From the NCBI GenBank assembly GCA_036365455.1, contig JAWQUS010000023.1, positions 3,844,001 to 3,908,000 on the forward strand: a DNA stretch of 64,000 nt. The letters run 5' to 3'. Of the stretch, positions 37,501-45,187 are shown in pieces; the stretch's first letter is position 1; the number at the start of each line of letters is the position of its first letter. A model generated the notes under the pieces. It made no database searches. It was not told where the DNA came from and saw only the letters and a list, made by a program, of their open reading frames with translations. The translations under genes and the position numbers were made by a program. The DNA is from Macrosoma leucophasiata. Lineage: Eukaryota; Arthropoda; Insecta; Lepidoptera; Hedylidae.

Positions 37501-37787
37501 CTGGGAATCTAGTCTGAGCTTCGGTAGCTCAGTTGGAAGAGCGGCTGGACTAGATTCCCAGTGGCCGCGAGTTCGAGTCTCGCCTGAAGTCAAATTTTTC
37601 TTTCCATTTTTCTTTAAAAAATAAATATATTTCACAAGCATGTGTTAATGCGAAATAATATAAAACAAACATTATAATTTCATGGTTCTTACAGAAACTG
37701 GGCAAAATCACGTTCGGGGCAACATTCAAGTCAGCAGAACTGCGAGAGATAGATGGCGCTGCTAGCGTGGAAGTTTACGAAGGATAA
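14826..37787 (+). CDS. Tg: Transglutaminase (protein-glutamine gamma-glutamyltransferase), 14 coding exons
   Basis: Ca2+-dependent crosslinking enzyme: it joins glutamine side chains to lysine amines, and in insects acts in haemolymph clotting and cuticle formation (family knowledge). Exons: 14826-14896, 15634-15764, 16871-16995, 27989-28121, 29429-29612, 30520-30737, 30835-31041, 31223-31442, 32008-32166, 33128-33248, 34660-34768, 35114-35274, 36295-36486, 37695-37787. All junctions are GT-AG and in phase, giving 707 residues, close to the usual ~690-780. The active site reads YGQCWVFAG (Cys278), NYHVWNDVW (His342) and [10 protein letters not shown] (Asp365); Trp243 and Trp339 match the oxyanion tryptophans of vertebrate TG2. 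An N-terminal beta-sandwich (~8-135), the core (~150-470) and two C-terminal beta-barrels (~505-600, ~610-707) are present. I see no signal peptide. An upstream in-frame exon is possible. The last exon is duplicated just downstream. Confidence 0.95.
14931..15520. mobile_element. Repeat G, copy 1 (Tg intron 1)
   Basis: A ~585-bp unit starting in (TCTG)n and ending ACGCGAGTCGAACTCGCACT; nearly identical over its whole length to 28551-29123. Confidence 0.85.
15634..15764 (+). CDS. Tg: Tg coding exon 2
   Basis: Continues the N-terminal beta-sandwich ([20 protein letters not shown], then [18 protein letters not shown]). The acceptor TTGTAG and donor GTGAGT are clear. It ends in phase 1. Confidence 0.93.
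15816..16117. mobile_element. MITE-D, intact copy (Tg intron 2)
   Basis: Terminal inverted repeats TAGCATAGAGCAA and its near complement, with sub-terminal GGAGGGGAGTAGCC inverted as well; ~300 bp, non-coding. It begins 52 bp after the exon 2 donor. Confidence 0.78.
16437..16676 (+). mobile_element. CR1-like LINE 3' end
   Basis: Shares GGCAGCG/CAACTCC and GTGACCACTTTCCATCAGGT with the copy at 47851; 5'-truncated. Confidence 0.65.
16871..16995 (+). CDS. Tg: Tg coding exon 3
   Basis: Beta-sandwich residues 68-109 ([14 protein letters not shown]...). The acceptor is CATCAG and the donor GTCAGT. It ends in phase 0 before an 11-kb intron. Confidence 0.92.
17585..17822 (-). mobile_element. Family A repeat, reverse
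   Basis: Nearly complete, with a short internal deletion. Confidence 0.82.
17823..17877 (+). mobile_element. Family A 5' fragment, head to head with the previous copy
   Basis: GGTAGAGTTCCAGTG to CACCACCGCATTACCTA only, forming an inverted junction. Confidence 0.65.
18279..18437 (+). mobile_element. SINE-C copy, 3'-truncated
   Basis: Has the tRNA-like head (A box near 18295, B box GAGTTCGATTC) and stops in the middle of the body, followed by (ATAGA)n. Confidence 0.8.
18504..18803 (+). mobile_element. Family A repeat
   Basis: Full length with poly(A). Confidence 0.85.
19119..19723. mobile_element. MITE-I copy split by a SINE-R
   Basis: MITE-I is a ~243-bp element with ends TTCAACAAGACATATTGCAC and complement, inserted at TA. 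Here it is interrupted at 19254-19601. Confidence 0.75.
19254..19601 (+). mobile_element. SINE-R copy inserted in MITE-I
   Basis: Flanked by TTTTGACTAAT on the left and TTTTGACCAAT on the right, an 11-bp target duplication with one change. Confidence 0.83.
19948..20240 (+). mobile_element. Family A repeat, diverged
   Basis: All segments are present, ending in poly(A) at about 20236. Confidence 0.78.
20245..21400. other. Unassigned AT-rich stretch of Tg intron 3
   Basis: No gene or named repeat seen. Confidence 0.4.
21401..21638. mobile_element. SINE-C foldback: two 3' ends in inverted orientation
   Basis: The left arm (21401-21511) and right arm (21531-21638) are SINE-C 3' halves facing head to head across a 19-base spacer, with only a few mismatches. 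Confidence 0.88.
21842..22862 (-). mobile_element. Jockey-like LINE 3' end, GC-rich
   Basis: The - strand encodes [31 protein letters not shown] and [16 protein letters not shown], typical of the C-terminus of jockey-group reverse transcriptases, then a proline-rich end stopping at 22188. The ~350-bp 3' UTR includes T/A runs and ends in (TAG)n/(GATGA)n. Much more GC-rich than the host intron. Confidence 0.72.
22863..23433. other. Intronic stretch, possible Helitron-like end at ~22953
   Basis: ACTAGCTGTACCTGCAACTT resembles a reverse Helitron end. Nothing else recognised. Confidence 0.35.
23434..24722 (+). repeat. Trinucleotide-derived minisatellite, ten 93-bp units
   Basis: A region of ACC/AAC/GAC triplets. 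From 23731 a 93-bp unit (31 triplets) repeats at 23731, 23824, 23917, 24010, 24103, 24196, 24289, 24382, 24475 and 24568. Copies are nearly identical, with a C/T variant ordered C,T,C,C,T,T,C,C,C,C; the last unit degenerates. Two + frames stay open: one Thr/Asn/Asp-rich (23555-24868), one Thr/Pro-rich (23766-24722). It lies in Tg intron 3 on the sense strand, so I regard the open frames as a by-product of stop-free repeats. Confidence 0.9.
24869..25857. other. AT-rich intronic stretch with (GACA)n tracts
   Basis: Short tetranucleotide runs at 24917-24960 and 25326-25340 look like repeat-family ends. No gene. Confidence 0.4.
25858..26090 (+). mobile_element. Old Family A copy
   Basis: Lacks the first ~50 bp and is diverged. 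Confidence 0.65.
26366..26612 (+). mobile_element. Family A copy with a 71-bp internal duplication
   Basis: The segment starting CCTAAGCC occurs at 26403 and again at 26474, both ending at the GGCTGCA motif. Confidence 0.8.
26905..27585 (+). mobile_element. Penelope-like fragment with GIY-YIG domain
   Basis: An open frame from about 26981 to 27396 encodes [18 protein letters not shown] and [14 protein letters not shown] to [11 protein letters not shown]. Inverted terminal pieces lie at ~26930-26968 and ~27545-27580. Shorter than the copy at 5992 and a different subfamily by sequence. Confidence 0.82.
27989..28121 (+). CDS. Tg: Tg coding exon 4
   Basis: End of the beta-sandwich; contains the family-typical YILFNPWNP motif. 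The acceptor is TAACAG and the donor GTAAAT. Confidence 0.94.
28122..28493. other. Tg intron 4, unassigned part
   Basis: No feature recognised. Confidence 0.4.
28494..29125. mobile_element. Repeat G, copy 2 (Tg intron 4)
   Basis: Starts GGGTTCCGTACC, contains (TCTG)n, and matches 14931-15520 with few differences. GGTTCCGTA at the start and TACGGAACC near the end are inverted. Confidence 0.85.
29260..29380 (-). mobile_element. Family A 5' fragment
   Basis: Diverged head region only, 50 bp before Tg exon 5. Confidence 0.5.
29429..29612 (+). CDS. Tg: Tg coding exon 5
   Basis: Start of the catalytic core ([19 protein letters not shown], then [18 protein letters not shown]). The acceptor is CTCTAG and the donor GTGAGT. 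It ends in phase 2. Confidence 0.94.
29613..30091. other. Tg intron 5, unassigned part
   Basis: No feature recognised. Confidence 0.4.
30101..30409 (-). mobile_element. SINE-C, full length, with 9-bp target duplication
   Basis: GGTTAATAG flanks it at 30092-30100 and 30410-30418. Best reference copy here: 309 bp, clear A and B boxes on the - strand. Confidence 0.92.
30520..30737 (+). CDS. Tg: Tg coding exon 6, catalytic cysteine
   Basis: Encodes residues 215-287 with [11 protein letters not shown]; Cys278 is the nucleophile and Trp243 the oxyanion tryptophan. Typical core motifs [19 protein letters not shown] and WTGSVEIL precede it. Confidence 0.97.
30835..31041 (+). CDS. Tg: Tg coding exon 7, catalytic histidine
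   Basis: Encodes [19 protein letters not shown] and [19 protein letters not shown]; His342 and Trp339 are in place. Acceptor TTCCAG, donor GTAAGT. Confidence 0.97.
31223..31442 (+). CDS. Tg: Tg coding exon 8, catalytic aspartate
   Basis: Encodes [20 protein letters not shown] (Asp365) and the [15 protein letters not shown] motif that follows it in the family. Ends in phase 2. Confidence 0.97.
31443..32007. other. Tg intron 8, unassigned
   Basis: A small (TCTAG)n run at 31661-31679; otherwise nothing recognised. Confidence 0.4.
32008..32166 (+). CDS. Tg: Tg coding exon 9
   Basis: End of the catalytic core ([20 protein letters not shown], then [18 protein letters not shown]). The acidic YKHSEG stretch matches the Ca2+-associated region of the family. 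Confidence 0.95.
32340..32430. mobile_element. MITE-J half copy
   Basis: GAGATCCACAGACCG then ACGACTTTACTTTTAGCAAA, matching the left end of the element at 55816. Confidence 0.55.
32731..33022 (-). mobile_element. Family A repeat, reverse
   Basis: Full length, 106 bp before Tg exon 10. Confidence 0.85.
33128..33248 (+). CDS. Tg: Tg coding exon 10
   Basis: Linker and start of beta-barrel 1 ([20 protein letters not shown]). Acceptor TTTCAG, donor GTAAGC, phase 0. Confidence 0.93.
33280..33508 (-). mobile_element. Old Family A copy
   Basis: Diverged, runs into SINE-C. Confidence 0.6.
33509..34018 (-). mobile_element. SINE-C copy split by MITE-D
   Basis: Body 33509-33696 and tRNA-like head 33992-34018, separated by MITE-D. 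Confidence 0.78.
33697..33991. mobile_element. MITE-D copy inside SINE-C
   Basis: Flanked by GGCTACCACT on both sides (10-bp duplication). Left end slightly shortened compared with the other copies. Confidence 0.75.
34043..34622. mobile_element. MITE-I copy split by Family A
   Basis: TA-flanked; its two halves surround a Family A insertion at ~34128-34457. Confidence 0.75.
34128..34457 (+). mobile_element. Family A repeat inserted in MITE-I
   Basis: Flanked by CACT(G); carries a partial second head (GGTGGTAGAGCACAAGTGAC) before the full one. Confidence 0.8.
34660..34768 (+). CDS. Tg: Tg coding exon 11
   Basis: Beta-barrel 1 ([20 protein letters not shown]). Acceptor TTCCAG, donor GTGAGT, phase 1. 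Confidence 0.93.
34935..35046. mobile_element. MITE-J copy
   Basis: A ~110-bp palindromic element: TGCGAGACTTTACTTTCGAG at one end and the complement with GAATCTCGCA at the other. Confidence 0.6.
35114..35274 (+). CDS. Tg: Tg coding exon 12
   Basis: End of beta-barrel 1 ([20 protein letters not shown] and a DDDDF stretch). Acceptor ACGCAG, donor GTAAGG, phase 0. Confidence 0.93.
35318..35608 (-). mobile_element. Family A repeat, reverse
   Basis: Full length; shares diagnostic variants (AATGCAAATGCG, GTAAATCAGGTAATG) with 49400-49652. Confidence 0.85.
35643..35882 (-). mobile_element. Old Family A copy
   Basis: Diverged over its whole length. Confidence 0.6.
36295..36486 (+). CDS. Tg: Tg coding exon 13
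   Basis: Beta-barrel 2 ([20 protein letters not shown], then [20 protein letters not shown]). Markedly GC-rich against its flanks. Acceptor CACCAG, donor GTGAGT, phase 0. Degenerate copies of it lie in the next intron. Confidence 0.94.
36520..37310 (+). repeat. Degenerate short tandem repeat in Tg intron 13
   Basis: Variants of GCAGTCTACCACCGCGGTAA recur at irregular spacing (for example near 36525, 36716, 36913, 37090, 37200, 37240). They are interleaved with the exon-13 pseudo-copies, suggesting repeated unequal duplication of an exon-plus-intron unit. Confidence 0.65.
36568..37015 (+). pseudogene. Decayed tandem copies of Tg exon 13 inside intron 13
   Basis: Copy b (36568-36650) aligns with the second half of exon 13 but lacks about 37 bases and carries a stop. 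Copy c (36776-36880) aligns over the same part: its [20 protein letters not shown] matches [20 protein letters not shown] of the real exon, with a 2-base insertion upstream. Homology of copy c runs on into the intron (TTAGCTCTTAT and GAGGCAGTCTACCG). A weaker copy d lies near 36958-37015. None keeps clean splice sites, so these are pseudoexons. Confidence 0.8.
37431..37631. mobile_element. SINE-T perfect foldback, 84-bp arms
   Basis: Arms 37431-37514 and 37548-37631 are exact complements around a 33-base loop that holds the rest of the tRNA-like head. The right arm is the normal SINE-T 3' half. Confidence 0.93.
37695..37787 (+). CDS. Tg: Tg coding exon 14 (terminal), first copy
   Basis: Encodes [20 protein letters not shown] then [10 protein letters not shown] and TAA. 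The acceptor is CTTACAG. It lies in the first unit of an exact 267-bp tandem duplication, so an identical terminal exon follows at 37962. Confidence 0.92.
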   Translation, partial: KLGKITFGATFKSAELREIDGAASVEVYEG

Positions 37788-37961
37788 TTTGTTAAACACA
37801 AGGATTCTTGGTTAACCGTTATTGAAAATGCATTTCTTTTAAAGTCTCGCCTGAAGTCAAATTTTTCTTTCCATTTTTCTTTAAAAAATAAATATATTTC
37901 ACAAGCATGTGTTAATGCGAAATAATATAAAACAAACATTATAATTTCATGGTTCTTACAG

Positions 37962-38054
37962 AAACTGGGCAAAATCACGTTCGGGGCAACATTCAAGTCA
38001 GCAGAACTGCGAGAGATAGATGGCGCTGCTAGCGTGGAAGTTTACGAAGGATAA
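37962..38054 (+). CDS. Tg: Duplicate Tg terminal exon (14b)
   Basis: Identical in sequence to 37695-37787, with the same CTTACAG acceptor, frame and stop. Splicing from exon 13 to either copy would give the same protein, so the coding effect is neutral; the 3' untranslated region would differ in length. The second unit could also be an assembly artefact. Confidence 0.7.
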   Translation, partial: KLGKITFGATFKSAELREIDGAASVEVYEG

Positions 38055-38316
38055 TTTGTTAAACACAAGGATTCTTGGTTAACCGTTATTGAAAATGCAT
38101 TTCTTTTAAAGTCCTTTTTTATTTACAAAAAGGGTAAATTGTAGCTACTCCATAATAATACCTTTATGTTTGGTAGTATTTTTGATGATATTTTCGTGAA
38201 ATTAAAATGTAAGTAAGTGCCATATTGAAAACTTTTTTAATAATATTTTTTGATGTGAATCTCATTAAGTAGATGCGACGTTTGATGGAGTGTACTTAAG
38301 ATAATAATATAATACA

Positions 38317-38322
38317 AATAAA
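38317..38322 (+). terminator. Candidate Tg polyadenylation signal
   Basis: AATAAA about 530 bases after the first stop codon and 260 after the second. It is the first clear hexamer past the duplicated exon that is not inside a SINE tail. Confidence 0.4.
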
Positions 38323-38429
38323 AAGAGACAGCTAATGTAGTTTCACTTCTAAAATATAGAAGGGGAATCAGTTTTTTTAAATAAATTTATCTTAGATATG
38401 TAGGTATATGGAATATCCTTAATATCCAA

Positions 38430-39462
38430 AAGGCCGATCACCTAACTCTAATGCTTTCGATTATGACGTTATTTTGTCATTTTCGTACCGTCTATTAACC
38501 GCTGGCTTGCCCGTGTCAACTAGTAGTTAACAAACCGAGAATTTAGAATCGACCATGTCAAGTAGTAGTTAACATAACCTTGAAGGCGGCTTTGCCCGTG
38601 TTAACTGATAGTTGACATTGCATTTCACTCAGTTATGACCATGTCAACCTTTGGTTAACATCGCTCCCGCCGTCGAAAAAGCTGATTCTACCCGTCTTTA
38701 TCGCTCGAAGGCCTAATTTGTATTATTTGTCCCGTTTCTTCGTGAAATTTCCCCTTCACACACAACCAGTCAAGCATCCAAGCCATAGACCAAAGTCAAG
38801 AAAAAAAATAAAAACGTTCCGTTTCACTCCAGTTAGGCGGCGCCAGATATTGGTATGGAAACAAAGGCCTTTTAAATAATAAATATTTATGAACAAGTGA
38901 TCATTTTTTCCTTATTCTATTATTTATTATATTGACAACATAATCAAAGAATAAAAACCATATGTCATCGCTTTTATTTTTGAGGTATGAGCTTTTGAAT
39001 ACAAGACGAGCTTCAAAACGCCCTACTTCTAAGTTCAGCACAGCATACCTCTGCACCAAAGTCGTAATTTGATAAACAAAAGATAACATTGTTTAGCTAG
39101 TTTCATAATAAACATAAATATATATAATACTTGACATTTTTTTAAACAAATTGAGTCACAAGAATCGATTTCGTGAAACCAGACCCGGGCGCTGACGGCG
39201 CTAAAAATGGCGGGGCAAAGTAGGTCACGTTTTTTTTCGTGGGACATTTGAGGTAGGCAAGCGCTGAGGGCCGGGGTAAAGGCACATTGCGCGCGGACCC
39301 CCCTTGGGCAAGCGAGCGGTTATACCATTTTGCTCTGAAGTATGTACCCGCGGAAGAATACACTTCTAGGTAAAAGTTAAGCGGTACGAAACTGACAGGA
39401 TGGCGAAGATCATATCATAATCGAAAGCATCACAAAAGCATTTGAGTTAGGTGGTCGGCTCC
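38430..39462. mobile_element. Probable non-autonomous DNA element with inverted ends
   Basis: GGCCGATCACCTAACTCTAA at the left is mirrored by GTTAGGTGGTCGGC at the right, and ATGCTTTCGATTATGA by its complement. The left part carries repeated GTCAACTAGTAGTTAAC-like segments. No transposase seen. Confidence 0.6.
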
Positions 39463-40425
39463 CAGGTATATGGATACCTATAAGCATATTATGTAGCCGT
39501 ACTTATAGATAGACGATAGACATTAAGTGTAATATGAAATATTTACTGCCTGCAAAAAACATAGCTTTTCAGATTACTCTATCTTGTTTTTAGTTTTTAT
39601 GACTGGAATCTCATTTGTTTTTGCGTGATTCACAAATTAATGTATTTATAATTTGTCAATCAATTGAATTACATATTATATCCTTTTTACCATAATACTC
39701 TTTGTTCATAATTCTGATTCATGTCCTTTTATTTTGACACCACAATGTAATTTATAAGATAATTATATTCTTTTTGTTTTATATAAAATTACGTAAGTAC
39801 AATTTTTTTTACAAAAAAATTGACGACCCTTTTGTAAATTGTAGCCTTTTAATAATGATATTACTTTAAATTTGGAATTGTCGTTGTTATAATATTGTAT
39901 ATTTTAGTAAGTATTACTTAGTTATACTGTATAAAAATAATAAAAGTTTATTTTGAATATTTGTCTGTATTATTTCCTTCTCTCAGGCAGATTAATTTTC
40001 AGTGCAGTTCTCAATTTAAAATGTATAAAATCATGTGTGCGAAAAATTCTGATAAAGATAATATTATTTTCGTAACCATTGTACTACATATGGTAAAAAC
40101 GTTTCACCGCGCATTGAAAATTTCGCACTGATAAGGACAAGATAAAAGTATGAAATAAAACAACATATTGAAAAAACAGGCAAATTGTAATACAATTCCA
40201 CACAATACACCTTAACTTACACCTCACAATGTATTTGTTCTATTCTACACCCGCTAACCCATCGCGCGATTGTAGAAATGTATTTTATAATATTATTATC
40301 CCATCGCTCACTGGAGGAGATTTCATCCGCTGGTACAGTCACTCAACCGTAAAACTATTTCAATCAGCCGGCAGTAAATGCTAGCGATGGCAATAGGCAA
40401 TCGGACAGCTATCTATACAAATAAA
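39463..40425. other. AT-rich convergent intergenic DNA
   Basis: No gene; AATAAAAG at ~39938 could serve as a distal polyadenylation signal for Tg. Confidence 0.4.
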
Positions 40426-40429
40426 TAAA

Positions 40430-40709
40430 ATTGGAGTGTCTGTTTGTAATATAAAAATAACCGCGTTTTTACTAAATGCATATATACACGGTACATATAC
40501 CAAAACAACATTTTATACAAAATTTGTCTGTCTGTCTGTCTGTTTGTTCCCGCTAATCTCGGGAACGGCTGGAACGATTTTGACGGGACTTTCACTGGCA
40601 GATAGCTTATGTAATAAGGAGTAACATAGGCTACGACCCACGACTTCGTCCGCGTACCTACTGAACAATCATACATTCTCACGCGGACGAAGTCGCGGGC
40701 ACAGCTAGT
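40430..40709 (+). mobile_element. Helitron-like non-autonomous element
   Basis: The end has a hairpin-capable CGCGGACGAAGTCGCG followed by GGCACAGCTAGT, the hairpin plus CTAG-T arrangement of Helitron 3' ends. Confidence 0.6.
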
Positions 40710-42590
40710 CGAAAATAAATGTAAACTAAGATTAGAATGAATGTTTGTAAAATATTACAATGACTCATGCAAAATGAAATGTTATAATTTTAATATTCTT
40801 TACCTGTGCTCCATGTTGATCGAAACATGAATCACAGGACGTGACGTCATATGTTCGTACAACAAATATTTTACACAAGTGATACTTTGACTTATTGGCT
40901 CTTTTTTTTGGATATTTTCTACGTTATTTACACAAAATATAAATTGAAAAAAATTAATTTGCACTTGGTTAGTCGTATGGAATTGTAAGATTCACTTTGA
41001 TTGCGAACAGTTGACGTCACATTGTTCAGTGTCATTCGGCACCGTTTACGCGGCATTTTTGAAATTATAAAATGTATGTGTAGTTTGTGGTACATAAACA
41101 TGTTTGAACGGTAAAATTAATATTTTTTATGGTTAAATAAACGTAAAAAGATTAATTTTAGACACACTCTGAAAAGTTGTCCGATTCCCTATTAATGCTG
41201 TTTCTCGTTAACTTCATAAGCATGTGAATTCGTGAGTCTTAGAATGCTAATTGCTAATATGGTAATAATTGATACCTAATGAAGTAAATGGTTTCTGTTC
41301 ATATGCAAATTAATTAATGTTAAAGGGTGCCACATTAATTAATATTAAAAAATCTCACACATTCATTCAATATACGATCCTAAATCGAAACAAATCGAAG
41401 ATAATAACAAAATAATTGCGTATTAGCGTTTCACACTTCGCAGAATTCGCACAAATTCATATAATTTGCGAAATGCTAATACAGCATTAGCATGCTATCA
41501 ATTAATGCGAATGCTAATTAAATTAATCCATTATTAGTTAATGCAATAACGCAGGATGGCAGCATCCCGTGATTAATCTACTGTCATAAAAATCGCATTA
41601 GCACTTCAACCTACCCTCCGACCCCGAGACCGAACCCAGGGCCTCTGTATTATAGACTACAGACAACTGAGAAAAAAAAAATAAAACAAATACTAGATAG
41701 TTTAAAACACGGATTTGCTTATGTAATTACTATTTTAACATATTTTAAAATATTCTTAATATTATAAAATAATTTCATTTATCAACGCGATTCACCAAGC
41801 AGAAGATTCAAACTAAATGCAAGTTTCGTTCATTCGTAACACAGTTCAAGGGTAACATTGCAGAGGTCGCCACTGTGTATATAATAAAAAAAGTTCTATG
41901 AAGCTTATTTTATTACTACTATAACAATTGTAAAAATACCATCTGCATCTAATATAAATAAAACCGATATACATACAGCATTATTATAGTAAATTCTATA
42001 TTTATTTCATCTTTGAAATTTTCGTAACGACCTCTGTTGGCTTAAACACACAACTTAACATTCCAACGTTATTGACGCATAATTACATAATAGGAAATCT
42101 TAAGTCTTATTATAATTCTTTAAAATATAATCGTAATGGAGAAAAACAACAATGAGAGGAATAAAATCAAGCGCAATGGTATCTACATATACTTGATTTT
42201 ATTTCTAAGTTTTTTTTTTCAAAATGATTACAACACAGTAAACAGGATTTTCCATCACATTTAAATATTGACACAAAAATTTAAAGTAATCTTTATTCAA
42301 TTCGTGAGCAAATGTGTTGCTTACTTTAAAATTTAGTTTTTTTTAATAGCTTGTAATTTTTTAAGCATAATTTTCAAGAGTACATACAATACAATGATCC
42401 TTTTTAAAATGAGTGATTTGACAAAAAATATAGCTCACAGATATTACGCTTTAGTGATGGAAAAAAAATCTCCCGTATAAGGCCGTGACAAAATTAAATG
42501 CATAATATCGTAGATATTGCAAAAAATTTTAACATTATAAATATTTATAGAATAGAACTTTTTAGTTCTAGTCTAATAATTATTAATCTT
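40710..42590. other. AT-rich intergenic DNA
   Basis: No gene. Short GCATTAG/CTAATGC words recur around 41240-41560 without a regular period. Confidence 0.4.
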
Positions 42591-42669
42591 TGTAAATGCG
42601 AAATAAAAATACATAATGATATGCAACAACCTACAAGTAATAATAAAAAGTGTAACTACGCCAAAAAAT

Positions 42670-42890
42670 GGTTCCACATAAAAAAATACGCTTACACTCA
42701 CAGTAGGTACAAAACTGTGTCGTGGGTGCCGTTGTATACAAACAACACATACACAAACACCCAGACCCGAAATAAATATCTGTAGGCCATACAAATATTT
42801 GTCGAGGTGCGGGGGATCAAACCCGCGACCTTTCGAATCAAACGGTCATCTCACACCGCTGGACCAACCGGCGCGTCATAAAGAGACACA
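42670..42890 (-). mobile_element. tRNA-derived SINE, another family
   Basis: The - strand has GGTTGGTCCAGCGGTGTGAG (A-box region) and GGGTTTGATCCCC (B box), then a body ending near GTGAGTGTAAGCGTATTTTT. Only one copy here. Confidence 0.6.
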
Positions 42891-43167
42891 CTGTGGGCGG
42901 GGCATTAATGGGACACGCCGTAACGCGTCAGGATACTGGACGTTTACTTGGCGTTCGGCGAAATGATCTTGTCACGGCCAATCGAATTGTTTATGTCGAA
43001 ATTTTGAGTATTTATTATGATAGCAGTTCGAGGCGATGATTGTTTAAGAGTTACATTTCTTTAGGTTATTTATTATTCGTAGGCATGCAACAGCTATTTC
43101 AATATTTTTAACAATAACAAAGACTGATAGATATAAAAGGCAATAATGTGTTTAAATCTACACGGTG

Positions 43168-43421
43168 TATAAGGGTCATAGCTCACTACAGCCACTCGGC
43201 ATCTGACCAGTATCGCCTCATTTTACAGCGTCGACTCGTTGTCGACTCGACGGGTGGTCCACGCGTGAACGTTACATGTGAACCACTCCACTGTGACGGC
43301 TTGTGGTCCAGGCGATACGGTGTCGATAGGGAGCGGAGTTGATGTAATGAGCGCAGACCGCTCCAGGCGATCGGGTGCTGGTCGGGTGCCGGGTGGCTCT
43401 AGTGAACTATGACCCTAAAAC
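43168..43421. mobile_element. MITE with ~37-bp inverted ends and GC-rich core
   Basis: AGGGTCATAGCTCACTACAG at the left and a complement with ~6 changes at the right, flanked by TA-rich bases. The core has GTCGACTCG repeats and CCAGGCGAT three times. Confidence 0.65.
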
Positions 43422-43884
43422 TAATTTTTATGTATGTACCAAATGAGTTATGTAGTAGAAATAAGATAAATAGGTTCAGTAAGAATTTATAAGTACTTAT
43501 TAAATAAAAAAAATCCACAATATTATTGTATCTATAAATTAATAACATAGTTTGCAAAAGCGATAATGAACATCAATAAGCGATTGGTAATTCAGAATAT
43601 TTAATTTAACAGAATAGATTTCTCCTACATACATTATTAACATTACGCCAAAATATCACATAGAGATGCGATGAGATATTTCTTACAGTAAATAAATTAT
43701 TTTTTCAGGTCTTACAAATAATTCATAAAAATCACCACAAAATTATTATGTTCATTTCACATACTTCGAATGTTGCCATTGTCTATATTCCATATCACAT
43801 ATTTTATAGGATTTTTGGTAATATACTGGCATCCTCTTCTGAAGGATAGTGCAGCACTAGATAAACTACATTCTTTTTATTACA

Positions 43885-44155
43885 AAAGTATCAAGTTTTG
43901 AGACAACTTGAAGAACTCACATTGATGTTAAGCGATGATTGCAGCCTATATCTACAAAAAAACCAGAGGTCAAAATGCAGATGCGTCGCCATCCATGAGA
44001 CCTTAGTTGTGTGTCTGTGATAGTTATTACGGGGCCATACATTACCATCTAACCGGAACATGATAGTTCTGAACACTACAATTTGACGACAGATAGATAA
44101 GGTAATGCGGTGGTGACTACGCCCAAGAGCTCCAGAACTCTACCACCAGTAAAAA
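43885..44155 (-). mobile_element. Family A repeat, diverged
   Basis: Lacks a clean tail; the head is complete. Confidence 0.7.
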
Positions 44156-44405
44156 CTAAGTATTATGAGCCATGTCTGTGTTATGGAGAGAAAGAAAGAA
44201 AAAAGAAAGAAGAACAAGTAGTTACCAAGTAGTTACAAACAGTATATTACCAAGGACCCTTTAAAATATTTGTACATGACAATATTTTGCAATGTGTATA
44301 TAATTGTTTGCGATTCAAATATCACGCGAAATTCAAAAAATCATAAAAAATAAATTAATACATAATCCATTTGCCTTAAAGATTAAAAAGAAACGAAAAA
44401 AAAAC

Positions 44406-44699
44406 GTAACTTCACGCCTGTAATCCCCGAAGGGGTAGGCAGAGGTAAATGCATGCATTCAAGCATACATGCAAACACCCACGATTCGCCGGTTACGTTT
44501 TGGCCCATGTAACAGGTGGCGAGCCTGTTGACATCACCGGGCACATTACCAAACTTCGAGGTACTGGGAAATTTCCAGAAAATGGAAAAATCCCAATTGA
44601 ACCAGAGATAAAGGACTTTACACCATTATCTCTGATAATCCACGACCTGGGAATCGAACCCAGGACCTCCAGTGTAGTAGTAGTGGCCTGCTACCACTA
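44406..44699 (-). mobile_element. SINE-C copy
   Basis: Nearly complete; lacks the first bases of the tRNA-like head. Confidence 0.85.
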
Positions 44700-44837
44700 A
44701 AAGAACAACACCGTTTACATTATTTTTACACTAATTTTATATTGCTTTGAGGTTTCTTGCGATTCTTTTTAACGAATAAAAGAATTTTCATCGTTTGAAA
44801 ATACTTTCGTGAATTTAATAAATCAGTTCTAATAATT

Positions 44838-45057
44838 GTTTTATATTATTTCGCATTAACACATGCTTGTGAAATATATTTTATTTTAAAGAAAAATGGA
44901 AAGAAAAATTTGACTTCAGGCGAGACTCGAACTCGCGGCCTACTGGGAATCTAGTCCAGCCGCTCTTCCAATTGAGCTACTGAAGTCCTGCCCGATTTGT
45001 CAAATCTTTCCTTCACATTTATTGCATTGCTTTATGGTAGCAGCAGCGCCATCTATT
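44838..45057 (-). mobile_element. SINE-T copy
   Basis: Full unit with the same flanks as 4680-4897; on the - strand the acceptor stem ACTTCAG/CTGAAGT is perfect. Confidence 0.8.
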
Positions 45058-45187
45058 ACCAATATATCAGTTCTAATAGTTCTTTGTTTATACAGAATGT
45101 CTTACAATGAAAAATACGTCGTATATTGACATATATTATTATTTGTTTAAATGTAGAAGAATTATAAAATACTCTCACACATCAGCA

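Larger units (their letters stand above)
37576..38109 (+). repeat. 267-bp exact tandem duplication at the Tg 3' end
   Basis: Unit 1 is 37576-37842 and unit 2 is 37843-38109; I find no differences between them. Each holds a SINE tail, the end of intron 13, the final exon and the first 55 bases of the 3' UTR. The units are joined at a short AGTC microhomology. Confidence 0.93.
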
